DNA of 64,000 bases from Theobroma cacao (lineage: Eukaryota; Streptophyta; Magnoliopsida; Malvales; Malvaceae): the NCBI RefSeq assembly GCF_000208745.1, contig NC_030857.1:3487700-3551699 (forward strand), in the 5' to 3' direction. Under the pieces are notes generated by a model, which saw only the letters and a program-made list of their open reading frames with translations, had not been told where the DNA came from and did no database searches. This document shows positions 52,340-64,000 of this stretch, piece after piece. Position 1 is the first letter of the stretch. Each line of letters opens with the position of its first letter. The position numbers and the translations under genes are program-made.

Positions 52340-52636
52340 ATGTCTAGAACCAAGAAGGATTGCTTAGCTTTTGCACTTTCTTTGCAAGAGGGTTGTCGAT
52401 ATGTCAAAGCCATCTTAGTTGGCCAGGTATAAACTAAAAGCCATTTTGAACTACCCTTTCTTGCAACCTTGGTGAATTTAAGCCTTAGATTAACTTGTTT
52501 TTGGTGACAGGCAAAAAAGCTGAAAGCAAGAAACGAGAAGGAAGTGATGGCAGCTGAATTACAAGCTCAAAAATGGCAGGTTGAAGCAGCTGATGAGGCT
52601 GAGAATGCTAAGGAAAGAATCTACAAATCCATGTAA
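52340..52636 (+). CDS. Small 70-residue helical protein of unknown function
   Basis: Two exons (52340-52426 and 52511-52636) separated by an 84-base GT-AG intron join in phase 0. The first 29 residues (M-S-R-T-K-K-D..., then A-L-S-L-Q-E-G-C-R-Y-V-K-A-I-L-V-G-Q) form an amphipathic segment. Residues 30-70 are strongly charged and Ala/Glu/Lys-rich with a heptad-like pattern, so a helix or short coiled coil is likely. There is no signal peptide and no known catalytic motif. I believe similar small proteins exist in other eudicots but cannot assign a function. The canonical intron exactly restoring an open frame is the main support. It is divergent from TFIIA gamma and convergent with the first lyase gene, whose stop is only 214 bases away, so their 3' ends may overlap. 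Confidence 0.6.
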
Positions 52637-52849
52637 TCAAAATACATTAGTCTACATTAATTAACGTGTTGCCTTCTTTTCATACAACTACAAATTTTTG
52701 CCTTTTTTTTTGTCAACCTGTTACCTGTTATGTAACAACGGCTAGAGTAAATACAGTAAAACATATATACGGAGGACCCCTTCATTTATTTGAACACAGC
52801 TTGATACATTGATGTGGTATTAGACATTATTTTCATATTAATTAAAAGT

Positions 52850-55800
52850 TCAAAGTTTGTTGGTGGAATTGTTAGAAGGTGGGGCTTCTAAACGAATATA
52901 ATCATACATGAGCCCCTGTAAAGCGCTGCTACACATTGGCTGTGTCAAGAAAATGGTATTTTCTCCTTCAATAAGCAGAGCACCCTTCACATCTATGCTA
53001 TAGAGCCGGTATAGTCCATGAATTCCATGCCTTGCAATGGTGTTGTCATGCCCAATTACTCCAGTTGTAAACACAGGAGGATTTGCGTCTGGGTTATTGA
53101 TCCTGACTTGTAATTCTGCAACATGTGCGGTTGCTAGAGCTAATCGAAGTTTATAGGTTCCAGTTTGATCTACGTTATCAAGTTTGAACTTGATTTGCCA
53201 TGCTGTTCCTTTATACTTATCATCATCTTTCTTCCTGAAATGACACAATTTCGTCTTCTTTAGCATCACTTGCTATCAATCAGAACTCAATGTTTTAAAG
53301 ACATGAATAAAAATAGAAAACTATTTATAAGTAGGAGAAAACCTGGTAACTTGAGCAAAGAACCAGTCAGTTCTGTAGTCACTAACACCAACGGTGTAAA
53401 CAACATCTCCATTAGGGTATAGATCTGCGTATCTTTCCCACAATCCGTATTGCCTAAACCTGATAAAAGAAAATGATCGAGATTTCACGAGTCCTCTACC
53501 TTCTTCGTCTTGAAGTTATACAATAATCTGTTCTCTTGATTAAATTCGCAGCACAGAGAACTAACCGGTCAGGGTGGTTCACATATAGTTTGTTGCTATA
53601 CTTTGGATCAGGATCTGGAACATAGAATTCTGCAGCAGTTCTATCGGGGATGCCGATTTCCCACAGTGTGCGCCCATCTCTTGGAGGTTCATAGACAAGG
53701 TCACCCATGTCAAGATCACAACCTGCTTGGTGGAATGAGATTTGTTTCATCGGATCAGGAAATGTTAGTATTGGATGTTAAAAGAAGAGATAAAAGAATT
53801 TGATACCTGGAGTTATGGTAACGATGGCACTTTTTTTGTAATCCCCTATGAAACCTGGGACCCAAGCATAGAGATTATAGTCACCAGTCCGTACATCGCT
53901 GATCAAGAAATAGCCATCTGCGTCTGCCCTGGTCCAGAATTGGTAACCCTGATATACGTAGTTCGAATTGGGTTTTCAATTTTGTTGATTCAGATTTAGA
54001 ATAGTGCTCTGGAGAACAAGGAAATAAAAGCCAAAAAGTTACCTTGCTTTCTGTTTGCCATGAACCGGCATCCCCTGGTGGTGCCAATCCCACATAAGCA
54101 CCGTTTGCTGATATATAGTCGTCGCTGACATGCCTAAACAGGTTAAACTATGCAAGTTGATCAAAACGTACCTTGACTGACTGAAGAATCAATAAAAAAG
54201 AGGAACCAAGCAGGGAAAAGAGGCCAAAAAACAAGAGAGTACTACCTGTCACTGACTTGTAATCGACCACTAACACAACCTCGCTGCTCCGACTTCGGAA
54301 AATCCTCTGAAGCTGGGAAGTTGTACGGCCAACACTGGACTTCAGTCAACATCTGAAATCAAATTTGTATTACCTTAGTTATTTTCCCGTTTATTATGCA
54401 GTAAAGGAAGTGTGGCTTGTGGTTTCTAACCTGTTCTTTAGCATCTTCCCATAGCCAAAGCGGATCATCGTTATCAATCAAAGTATTGAGATAAATGAAA
54501 ACGGGGCCAAAGACTTTCTTCCATGGTTCTCCACGTTGAAACTTCAGCACCATATCCTCTCCCACGTAGTGAGCACTAAGAAACATCTAAATGTAGCATT
54601 TTGGTTAAACATCATACAGTTTACTTCTAATTGCTTTTTGGGTCTTGAACTACTTACAGCTAAATTTGTAGGACCAACATGAGAAGTAAGGTTTTGTTTC
54701 ATTGGTCCGCCAGATCGGAACTCATTGCTTGGCGTGATTTGCCACCACCCCACTGGTGGATTGGAGCATATCCATCCATGGACGTAAAGATCTTTGTTCT
54801 CACAGGAGTACTGATACTTGTCATCTACCTACACATCGGGTAACTCCAAAGGTCTTTGTAGTTTAAACAACATAATTTAAATTCAACAGGACCTTGTTTG
54901 TTCATGAAACAAATAGGAAGCCTATAGGGAAAAGCTAAAAGGGTGTACCTCTCCTTTGAACTCCGGCTCCACGGGATGAACAAGTAGGGCAGCTTCAGGG
55001 TAAGCGAGGGGTCTACTTCTTCTTGGAGACCGGTCCTCTGGTAGGGGCATGCGCCTTTGCCTGTTATCCGCTACTGCCATGTAGCGAAACCTGCAAAGTG
55101 ACATGACAATTTCTATAAAAATTCAAGCCCATCAAACAGAATTACGAAGCCTGCACTTGAAGTACCCCCAACCAAGACTAACTTTCAAATAATTTCTCCA
55201 GGAAAATAAGAATGTCTCCAGGCAGGTTATGTCTTAAGAGTCCATGAACAAGGAAAATTCAATTAAACAAAGAGGAAATTCTGCATACTTGTCCTTTCTA
55301 AGCTTGAACACGATCCTGGTTTGTGGCAGGTTGAAACCAGGCCACTCTTTCAAGTGCTCAAAGATGGCGTAGGAGTAGAAGCCCGAGGATCCGCGAAGCA
55401 CTATGAACCTGATCAAAGTTTTATCGGCAGTAAAACTTGTGTCTCAGTTGAGCTAAATATGTATTAAAGATAGAAGTGAGTCGCTGCATGTGCATGCCTT
55501 TTGTCTATATTTAGAGGGACGTGCTTGCCCTCTAAAGAAGAACTCCATGCTCTTGTGAATGAGATTTCCACTTGTTCCTCATTTTCTACGATCACTCTGA
55601 ATTTCGATCCTTTTATTCTGCATATTAATTGGTTTCTTAGATACTAGTACAAGTACAAAAATTGATTACAGTAGTATATCATAAGAAGGAAGCAAAAAGC
55701 GGGCATATTTCTTTCAATACACATAAGAGGTCCCTGCTGTTCCTGCTGTTCCTTCGTCACTCCACACAAGGTCCCAGTACCTGCATATATGAATTACTTC

Positions 55801-56202
55801 CAATTAAAAAAAAAAATTCAGGGAAGAAAAAGATGATAAAACAAAATAGAGGCAATTTCTTTTAACCCAAGAAAGAATGTCGACCATAGACGAACTACAG
55901 TATATAAAATGGATAAATTAAGAATGGAAGTTGCAGTGACATGTACCCTCTATCGGATTCTTCGTTACGAACTTCAAGCAAATTGTCGATGCCTTGATAA
56001 CTGACTCCGGTGACAATTCCCTCTGGTTTTGATATTGTGACTTGGAGGTTGCCATTATCCATCACCACCTGTGCATGGCATTAACTCTTTTATTTCAAAT
56101 TTCTCTAACTTGGTCAGTATTTAAACAAATAAAATCGTTGAGAAAGAAATTTTGGTTTACATGATCGTCCTGAATATACAATTGCACCCCTTGAATCGAC
56201 AT
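52850..56202 (-). CDS. Rhamnogalacturonan lyase (PL4 family), tandem copy 1
   Basis: Fourteen exons, ascending: 52850-53234, 53343-53459, 53566-53722, 53807-53948, 54043-54133, 54246-54352, 54431-54586, 54658-54828, 54949-55090, 55289-55408, 55498-55617, 55721-55780, 55947-56068, 56161-56202. The product is 643 residues. It shows the family's N-terminal beta-sandwich (V-M-D-N-G, G-Y-W-D-L-V-W), the central F-R-Y-M-A-V-A-D-N-R-Q-R segment, the fibronectin-like and carbohydrate-binding C-terminal parts (G-Y-Q-F-W-T-R, P-G-F-I-G-D-Y, D-N-T-I-A-R-H-G-I-H-G-L-Y) and a Y-D-Y-I-R-L-E end. These enzymes cleave the rhamnose-galacturonic acid backbone of pectin by beta-elimination. No signal peptide precedes the domain. 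Exon 52850-53234 fuses two exons that are separate in copies 2 and 3. Intron 55409-55497 starts with GC; the same intron in copy 2 starts with GT. Confidence 0.93.
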
Positions 56203-58025
56203 GGTAATATTGGCATGAGGCCCTCCAGTTTCCCTGGGACTTATATATTCAATGCATTATTAATCGTCTTGATTAGGGGTTTATATATATATCTAATGAA
56301 AATCTTCTTGTTGCCTCAGCAAGCGGAACGTAGACTTCATGGCTTATAAGAATTGATTTTGTATTGCTTTACTTGGATTTGAGAGCAAGCAATTATCTTC
56401 TACTTTCTTGTTTGAGAATTCTTTACTCAGTCGCTAACCGCCTCCGGTGCAGAAGATAAAGCCGTGCAAGAGCCGCCACGTGCATTATGCTGCAGTTCAC
56501 TGAAACATCATGGTTTCTACATCCAGGCATAGATTGCACCATGAAAAGTATTTTGTTGCTTAAAAAACATCTAAAAATTCAATAAAAGCTGTGAGAGATC
56601 CTGAGTCAATTAATTAAATTACAGCTCTCTATGCTGAATCAAAATGGCCCTTTATTGAGTTTTTCAGTATAAAATCTCAGAGGAAGACTAAGGAAGGAAT
56701 ATTTTTGGAGAAGAAGAGCACAACAGTAAACAAGCTTTTCTGGAAAATGAAAATTTCCTCTCACAGTTTCAAATTTCATTCCGGTATTTATACAAGGATT
56801 TCAAATCAAAGATTAACCGAGCTTAGATCTAGCCTCGGTAAAATAACACTAGAAAATAGGATCTGAAATCTAACAAGAAAATGAACCAGCATCGATTCTT
56901 GAGAGAGGTTCAACGGTAACCAAAACAAAAACTTGAAACGGATAACAGACTGCCGGCCAAAACGACAACAAACTCTGTTCTTCAAACTTTAAAGTAAATG
57001 AAACGACACAGATGACTGTGGTATAACAGAGATTCAAAAAACTAAACTTATTAAAACGACTTCCTATAGTGCGTTTCAAGCACCTAACACTAACAACCTT
57101 CATCCTTCAGCTGAAAGTCCCGATGCGTCTCTGCTTAATCAGATTTCAATCATTCTTCCAAAAGCCTTTACTTACGGAGGCTGAGCTTGCAAAACAAGTT
57201 GAAAAAAACGTGCACTTCTCAAGCCAATCAGCTTTAGCTAAAGGATAAAGATTCTTTGGTTCATAATTTGTACCAGAACTCAAACACAAGATGTATTGAT
57301 GATATGTTTCCCCTAGTCGACTCCATTACTTCAAGTAAAAAAGGGTTTTTCTGTAGTTCTTAGTCCTTTTTGCCAGATGCTGTTTTAAAGTCTTGACATG
57401 TATGACTTTGGATTGTCTCTCTTGTAGTTCACTTTTTTTTTCCCGCCATCTTTTCAACACCTAATATAGATTAGGTTGCCCCCTGGAATCAAATTTATCA
57501 TCATTTGTACTAAATTAGTACGTTCTACCTTTTCTTTCTAGAGCAGACAAACCTCAAAGGTAGACATTTGACTCTGTTACCCTTACATTAATTCAATTGA
57601 TTAGCCACGCGTTGATGTCTTGGAAAAAACTAAGCTCTTCGGCTAAAGTTGCAGGCCTTGAGCTATGAAGTTTAGTTTCTTGGATGGAATAAATATTTAC
57701 TTTAATTATATTTGTCATTGGCACAAGGGTGAGAAGAAGCCCAAAAAATTATCTTATTACTATTAGAAGCAAACCCAAATATATCATGCTAGAGTAGAGA
57801 TCTCAAACCTTTTGGAGGATCCATTAGCCCAACGAGAAATGATCTAGATACATTGATAGCAAAATAGTTATGAAGGTAAATTGATAGCAATCACGGATAT
57901 CTTAAGCTGGATTTCTCTAGTATAACAGAACAATCACCTCATTAAAAACATAACCATGCGATTTTTGTGAATACAATTTACGAAGTCAACAATCTAAAGG
58001 TAGAATTCTGCTATTATATACATAT
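56203..58025. other. Intergenic between lyase copies 1 and 2
   Basis: TATA-like runs at 56241-56247 and 56281-56293 probably serve copy 1; the second is about 80 bases upstream of its ATG. The rest includes the copy 2 3' UTR at the right end. No gene or clear repeat is seen. Confidence 0.45.
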
Positions 58026-61000
58026 TCAAAGCTTTCTGCTGGAACTAGAAGGGGGACATTCTAGCCTTATATAGTCATACATGATACCCTGAAGTGGATC
58101 AGTGTTTATTGCTTGTGTCAGAAAAACGATATTTTCCCCTTCCACAAGCTGAACTCCCGGCACATCTACGTTGTAAAGCCGGTAGAGCCCATGAATTCCA
58201 TGCCTTGCGATTGTGTTGTCATGCCCAATTTGTCCAGTTGTGAACAGAGGAGGGTCTGCTTTTGGATCATTGATCCGAACCTGTCATATGACATTGAAAA
58301 TACAGTTCAAATTCAAGTTCCATATAGAGTGACATGAAATGTCCAAGGAACATAGGAAACCATAGTCCAGAATTCATTGTGCTGCATACCTGCAATTCAG
58401 CAAGATGTGCAGTTGCTAGGGCCAATCGCAATATATAAGTTCCAGTATGATCTACAATATTGAGCATGAACTTGATTTGCCATGTAGTTCCTTGATATGT
58501 ACCATCTTCTTTCTTCCTGTAATGCAGCCAAAATAAATTCTAGCTATTAATACTTGGCATGAAGTCCAAAATGTGGCCAGTATAATGGTTTTCATATTTT
58601 TTTGTTGGAATGGTTTGGATAGTCATTTTTATGGTATTGAATAAGCTGTTTATATAGTCAAGCTGATTTATCAATGGAAAACGAAGTTGAAGAGCTGAAC
58701 CTGTTAACTTGAGCAAAGAACCAATCTTTTTCGTAGTCACTATCGCCAACTGTGAAAACCAAGTCTCCATCTGGATATAGATCAGCATATCTTTCCCACA
58801 ACCCATACTGTCTATACCTGGCCATTACATCAATTTAGATTTCAATTATTCGAAATTCTGGTGAATTGAGTCCATTCAATCAAATATCGGATCGTTTTGA
58901 AATCATCCTGATGCAAGTTCAAAGATTGTACCAGCATGATTAACTAACCTGTCAGGATGGTTGACATAAAGTCTGTTAATGTACATAGGGTCAGGGTCAG
59001 GGATGTAAAACTCTGCTGCAGAGCGATCAGGTATGCCTATTTCCCATAATGTAGGACCATCTCTTGGAGGCTCAAATATCAGATCACCCACGTCAGTGGT
59101 ACAACCTGCCGTGCATATCATCGGAGATTAAAAAAGATCATTTTCTATAGAAGAGATAAAATATAATTGACAACAAAAATTCAGTATAATTTCTTATTGT
59201 TCATAATTAAGAAATCAAGACCTTCTGTAATGTTAATGACAGCATCATATTTGTAATCTCCGATGAAACCAGGGACCCATGCATAAATATTATATTCACC
59301 AGCCCTTATATTCTCGACTGCAAAGTTGCCATCTTCATCTGATCTGGTCCAGAATTGGTAACCCTGTTAAGAATTTGGTGACCCATATTAAGGCTAAACA
59401 TTTGATATATTGCACTATGTTCCTATAGCTATGCTTAGAAGCTTGTTCATAAGGAATGGGGTCGTTGGTTTAGAAAACTTGACCCCAAGACCTTAAGGTA
59501 AATAAACAATTAAGTTCACGGTTAACCACTCATCTCATTACAGTCAGTTAAAAGTAGATCAACATTGACTTAATAATCAATGTAGTACTGAGTAGAGCAC
59601 TTGATCACCTTGCATTCTCTTTGCCATGATCCGACCTCTCCTGGTGGTGCCAAGCCCACATAAGCACCGTTTGCCGGAATGCAGTCATAGCTAACATACC
59701 TGAATAATGATAATTTTCATGGCTTTATGGATTTTTCAACCTACTTTTTTTGAGAACTTGAACAAAGAAGGAAGTAGAAATCATAAAGATAAAAAATTTA
59801 GCAATACTTCGGAGGGGATTCCTGTTGGCATTAATACTAGCAAATAATATAAACTAATTACGCACTACAAACAAAAGCAACCTGTCTTGAACTTTTAATC
59901 TGCCGCATGCTTTGCCCCGCTGGTCTGATTTTGGAAAATCCTCTGATGCTGGAAAACTGTAGGGCCAGTTCTGGACTTCCATCTGCATCTGGAGACCAAT
60001 TTATATAAGCTCTTGTCCACCGACACAGAAACAAGGCAGGATTCTATGTTGTTATTATTCTACCTGGTCTTTAGCATCCTCCCAAAGGGAATATACATTG
60101 TCCTTATCCCAGAGAGAATTCAGATACAAAAAAACTGGGCCGAAAACCTTTTTCCACGGCTCTCCTGGGTTCAGCTTCAGCACCAAATCCTCTCCGGCAT
60201 AATGAGCACTAAGAAACATCTGATTTCACCATTTTGAATTTTGAACAAGTTAATACAATCGCATAAATATCATTAAAGACCACAGAATCCAGTCTATGGT
60301 GCATCTATAATGTTCATTGACTTGAGACCGAATCCTATTGTCGCAAAGATTGGAGGATTTATGAGATATAGGAGAACTATGTTGCCATGTATATTTCATT
60401 AACTAATACTTTACAATCCTTGTAAAGGAGCTAATTGAGTCACTTACTGCAAGAGCATAGGGGCCAACATGGGAGGTCAGGTTCTGTTTGACGGGTCCAC
60501 CTGACCGGAATTCACTGCTGGGAGTAATTTGCCAGAAACCAATTGGGGGGTTCAAGGATATCCACCCATGAACTTTTAGATCTTTGTTCTCGGATGAGTA
60601 CTGGTACTTGTCATCCACCTGCTTATCAGTCATGACCCAATATTTTATGTAAGCTAATGAACATCTGTTATGTTAAATGATGTGCGGCTTTTAACTCCCA
60701 TCGAGTTGTTTTCTCTCAGCTAGTAAATTGTAGTAATCGGATAGGTCAAGTTCTAGACTACACAAAGGGGACTGAAATATATACAAATACCTCTCCTCTG
60801 AACTCTGGCTCCACAGGATTGACAAGCAGGACAGCTTCTGGTGTTGCCAGAGGTTGGCCCCTGTCTGGTAACCGGTCATCAGGCAGGGGCATGAATCTTT
60901 GCCTGTTGTCTGCTACGGCCATGTAGTGAAATCTGCATGAATAATAAATATTCAATAATTTAGAGGATAAACCATAGGTTTTGCTAACATGTTAAAATAA

Positions 61001-62230
61001 CATCTGTCAAATATCTAAAATTTTATCTAGCCAAAAAGCTAAGCTTATACTTCTGCTTGCTGTTTTTTTAAATAAAGTAAATAATAAAAATAAATAATTA
61101 ACCGAAAACAAATGAGAAAAATAAAAGCATGAAAACATAATCAAATAACTGAAGAAGATGGAGGCGATCTGTATACTTGTCTTTTCTGAGCTTGAAAACA
61201 ATTCTGACTTGTGGAAGATTGAATGGAGGCCATTCCCCCAAGTGTTCAAAGATGGCGTAGGAATAGAATCCCGAAGAATTTCGAAGCATTATGAACCTAA
61301 AAATCCATCATTGCAACAAAATTGGGTTTGTTTACCTTCCTTGATTAACATTTAACATTTTGTATGAATGGCCTTAAATTATATGGGCGCAAGCACAGAC
61401 CTTTTGTCTAAATTTAAGGGAACAACGTTGCCCTCAAGAGAGAAATCCCATGTTCTTGTGAATGAGATCTCTACTTGGTCCTCATTTTCTACAACAACCT
61501 TAAAACTTGTTCCTTTAAACCTGAATTGCAAGCCATTGCTATCAGTTTAACTTCTGAAATGAAATAGAACTGAAAATGCTATAGTTCATAAAAGAGAGAT
61601 AGAGGACATACACATCAAATGTTCCTGTTGTTCCTGTACTTCCTGTTTTACTCCAGACTAGATCCCAGTACCTGTCCATCGCATTTGAAATTGAGTTCTA
61701 ATAAGAATAACGGTTGGAAGGACAAATGAACTCATGGGAGACAGGGATTCTAGGCAGTAGTGTTGATGCTATGTGGTTTTACCCTCTTTCAACTTCCTCA
61801 TCTTGAACTTCAAGCACATTGTCGATGCCATTATATCGTATCCCAGTGACAATTCCGTCAGGACTCGATATTGTCACTTGGAGTATTCCATTATCCATTA
61901 CCACCTGCAGCAATGGTTTCGTTTAAAATCTAAACAGAACTTTGTTGTAATTTTTCAAGGATGTTAGCTAAGAACGTCCTGCTCAGTCTATAAGAGATGC
62001 TATTTTTGATAGAGTCACCATAAGATTGTACCTTTGACCGATACCGGGCACAATGATCATAGACAAGGTGGTAAAAATAATCCCACAAGTAGTAAGATAT
62101 AAAAGGTGTTATGGTAGAACATTATTCAAATTTTATAGACTATGCACAACATTATAAAATAACTACCAAAGAAATTAACTAAAATTACATAATGATCTCG
62201 AATAAGCAGTTGCACCCCTGGCCATGACAT
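58026..62230 (-). CDS. Rhamnogalacturonan lyase (PL4 family), tandem copy 2
   Basis: Fifteen exons, ascending: 58026-58280, 58390-58516, 58701-58817, 58949-59105, 59222-59363, 59609-59699, 59882-59988, 60064-60219, 60448-60618, 60791-60932, 61177-61296, 61401-61520, 61612-61671, 61783-61904, 62189-62230. The product is 642 residues and is colinear with copy 1: apart from the fused last exon of copy 1 (and the 3' exon itself), exon lengths are identical, which marks a recent or well-conserved tandem duplication. All family motifs are intact (V-M-D-N-G, G-Y-W-D-L-V-W, A-V-A-D-N-R-Q-R, P-G-F-I-G-D-Y, Y-D-Y-I-R-L-E). It begins MSWPGVQLLIRD with no secretion signal. All 14 introns start with GT. 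A TATATA run (62304-62310) lies about 75 bases upstream of the ATG, at nearly the same distance as in copy 1. Confidence 0.93.
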
Positions 62231-63210
62231 AGTTTGCCTTTCTAATCCCTGGAATTTCTTCAGCTGAGCTATGATATTTCAAAAGTTGACAGAAAAATCC
62301 AACTATATATGGGCTAACATTTTGTCATGCTTCATTCAGAAGCCCTCCTGGAACAGTAGCTGGTAAAGGCTTAAAAGGAATGTTTTCCCACCAACTTTCT
62401 TTTAACTGGGAAAAGCATTCTTTTCGTTTCCATATTTTTTTTATGATCTCTTTAGGTTGTGGCAATTGCATTGGGTGAGTTTCACCTTGGTTTACTGAAC
62501 TAGGTATTCATGAAGCATCCTTTAACCTGTTTTGACGTACCCACATTTTGTGTGAGATTGCTTTATGCACAAATATGGATGAGGGTGCCTTGCTTCCACA
62601 ATTAACCAATCGATTGGCTCGACAAGACTCCTAGCTGGATGAAATTTCAACTTTGGTTGTCTAACATGCCACGCTAAAGTAGAATTGAGTTAATCTTAAA
62701 TAGTCAAAACATCTTTGGCCAACATGATGCTTGATAAACTTGCCAAGTGAAATGGGATAAAAACACATACTAATATTTAAATGATCATTAGTGCAAAAGT
62801 TTAAAAACTTTAAATTGGAAAGAAGAGCTTGTGATGTTATGTACAAATGGTATTAAACCTAACATAAGCCCGATATCCTGATGAACAAGTCAATTAAATA
62901 GATTTATGAACAGCCTTCAGTTTTATCAAATCCACATCAACCAAGGCTAATTAAGTAAGGCAAGAAAAAAAGCCTGATTGCAAGTTGGTCTCAATTCAAT
63001 GTTACTTAAGCACCCTTTAGTTGTGGGTGTCTTCCATCAAAATCCAAGGGATTTTTCTGTTACATATAAAATACAACACAAGTCTACATTGCAAGATTAT
63101 GGTCTAATCAACTGAAGCAAATACACAGACATTGACAATTTCCTTCACAAAATGTTGTTCTTCTCAATATATTTCCTGGACATCCCAATTAATTTTCAAT
63201 AAAAGGAAAA
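62231..63210. other. Intergenic between lyase copies 2 and 3
   Basis: Contains the copy 2 promoter (TATA-like run at 62304-62310) and the copy 3 3' flank. Nothing else could be supported. Confidence 0.45.
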
Positions 63211-64000
63211 CTAAGGTCTCTTGTTGGCGTCAGAAGATGGAGGGCCTTCTAGACGAATATAGTCATACATAATTCCCTGGAAAGGGCTAGTGCTTTTTGA
63301 TTGCGTTAGAAAAATGGTATTATCTCCTTCATGGAGCAGATTTCCTGGAATATCCACATTGTACAGCCAGTAGAGCCCATGAATTCCATGTCTCGCAATT
63401 GTGTTGTCCTTGCCAATTTGACCACTCGAAAACAGAGGAGAAATTGCATCAGGATCATTGACCCGTACCTTCAAAAAGGAAAAAAAAAATTTCAATTCAA
63501 AAGTGTAAATTAGCATGAATTGTAATCTCCAGGAATCATGAGGTTCAATATTCTAAGTTAACTCCAACAACATCACAAAATGATGAACGATGAAAAATTA
63601 TATGCCTGAAGTTCAGAAGCATGTGCAGAAGCCAATGCCAATCGCAGTTTGTATGTTCCGCTCTCATCTACACAGTCTAGTTTGAACTTGATTTGCCATG
63701 TAGTTCCTTGGTATGTATTATCATCTTTCTTTCTGCAATTCAAAAGAAAGATTGCTTTTATTTTGGCAGTATTCTAAACCTCGAGTGTTTATTGGAAAAC
63801 CAAGAGCTAGGTGGGGAGGAATACAAGTGATCTAGAAAAAAATATAAGTGTTGAAAAGAACATACCTGGTAACCTGCGCAAAAAACCAGTCTTTTGTATA
63901 GTCACTAACGCCAACTGTGTAGACCAAATCTCCATCAGGATATAACTCTGCATATCTTTCCCATAATCCATACTGCCTAAATCTGCCAACAATGGATGAT
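63211..64000 (-). CDS. Rhamnogalacturonan lyase (PL4 family), tandem copy 3, 3' part only
   Basis: The last three exons are present (63211-63468, 63606-63732, 63866-63982); the gene continues past the right edge. They encode F-R-Q-Y-G-L-W-E-R-Y-A-E-L-Y onward and end in Y-D-Y-I-R-L-E-G-P-P, matching the C-termini of copies 1 and 2. Exon lengths 117 and 127 match copy 2 exactly. The visible part is intact. The intron 63469-63605 starts with GC (CAG then GCATAT) where copy 2 has GT, and copy 1 lacks the intron. Confidence 0.9.

Noticed and set aside
56870..57103. Minus-strand frame upstream of lyase copy 1 as a possible signal-peptide exon
   Set aside because: It has hydrophobic stretches but no pattern matching known lyase leaders, and no comparable exon is found upstream of copy 2.
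1..64000. tRNA, rRNA, CRISPR or intact retrotransposon genes
   Set aside because: No cloverleaf, ribosomal, spacer-repeat or long polyprotein signature was seen by eye. A dedicated tRNA scan could still find a short gene that I missed.

Overview
This is nuclear DNA from a flowering plant, most likely a eudicot. The base composition is AT-rich, genes carry many short AT-rich introns, promoters have TATA boxes, and all recognised products are plant gene families (UPL HECT ligase, GWD dikinase, malectin-domain kinesin-14, PL4 rhamnogalacturonan lyases). I cannot name the species. There is no sign of bacterial, viral or organellar sequence. I rebuilt gene models by hand from splice sites and reading frame; every complete model below closes in frame.

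Layout. 1-1902 (+): twin-CX9C mitochondrial protein (CHCHD2/Mix17 type). 2976-5067 (+): a 420-residue three-part protein joining an HVA22/DP1 membrane domain, a U1-type C2H2 zinc finger and a complete RNase H domain. 6284-12654 (+): malectin-domain kinesin-14. 13721-28373 (-): UPL1/UPL2-type HECT E3 ligase, 3,674 residues, with a single 6.57-kb exon. 28374-36262: gene-poor AT-rich stretch with fold-back and MITE-like repeats. 36263-48112 (-): alpha-glucan water dikinase 2 type, 31 exons, with an assembly gap in one intron. 49396-51262 (-): TFIIA gamma subunit. 52340-52636 (+): small 70-residue protein of unknown function. 52850 to the right edge (-): tandem array of three rhamnogalacturonan lyase genes, the third cut by the window edge.

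The genes do not form a pathway. They are ordinary neighbours, and only the lyase array is a functional cluster (pectin backbone cleavage). The points most worth a second look are the HVA22-zinc finger-RNase H fusion, an unusually high share of GC-AG introns (6 of 103 deduced introns), and one lyase intron position that shows three states (lost, GT, GC) in three adjacent paralogues.
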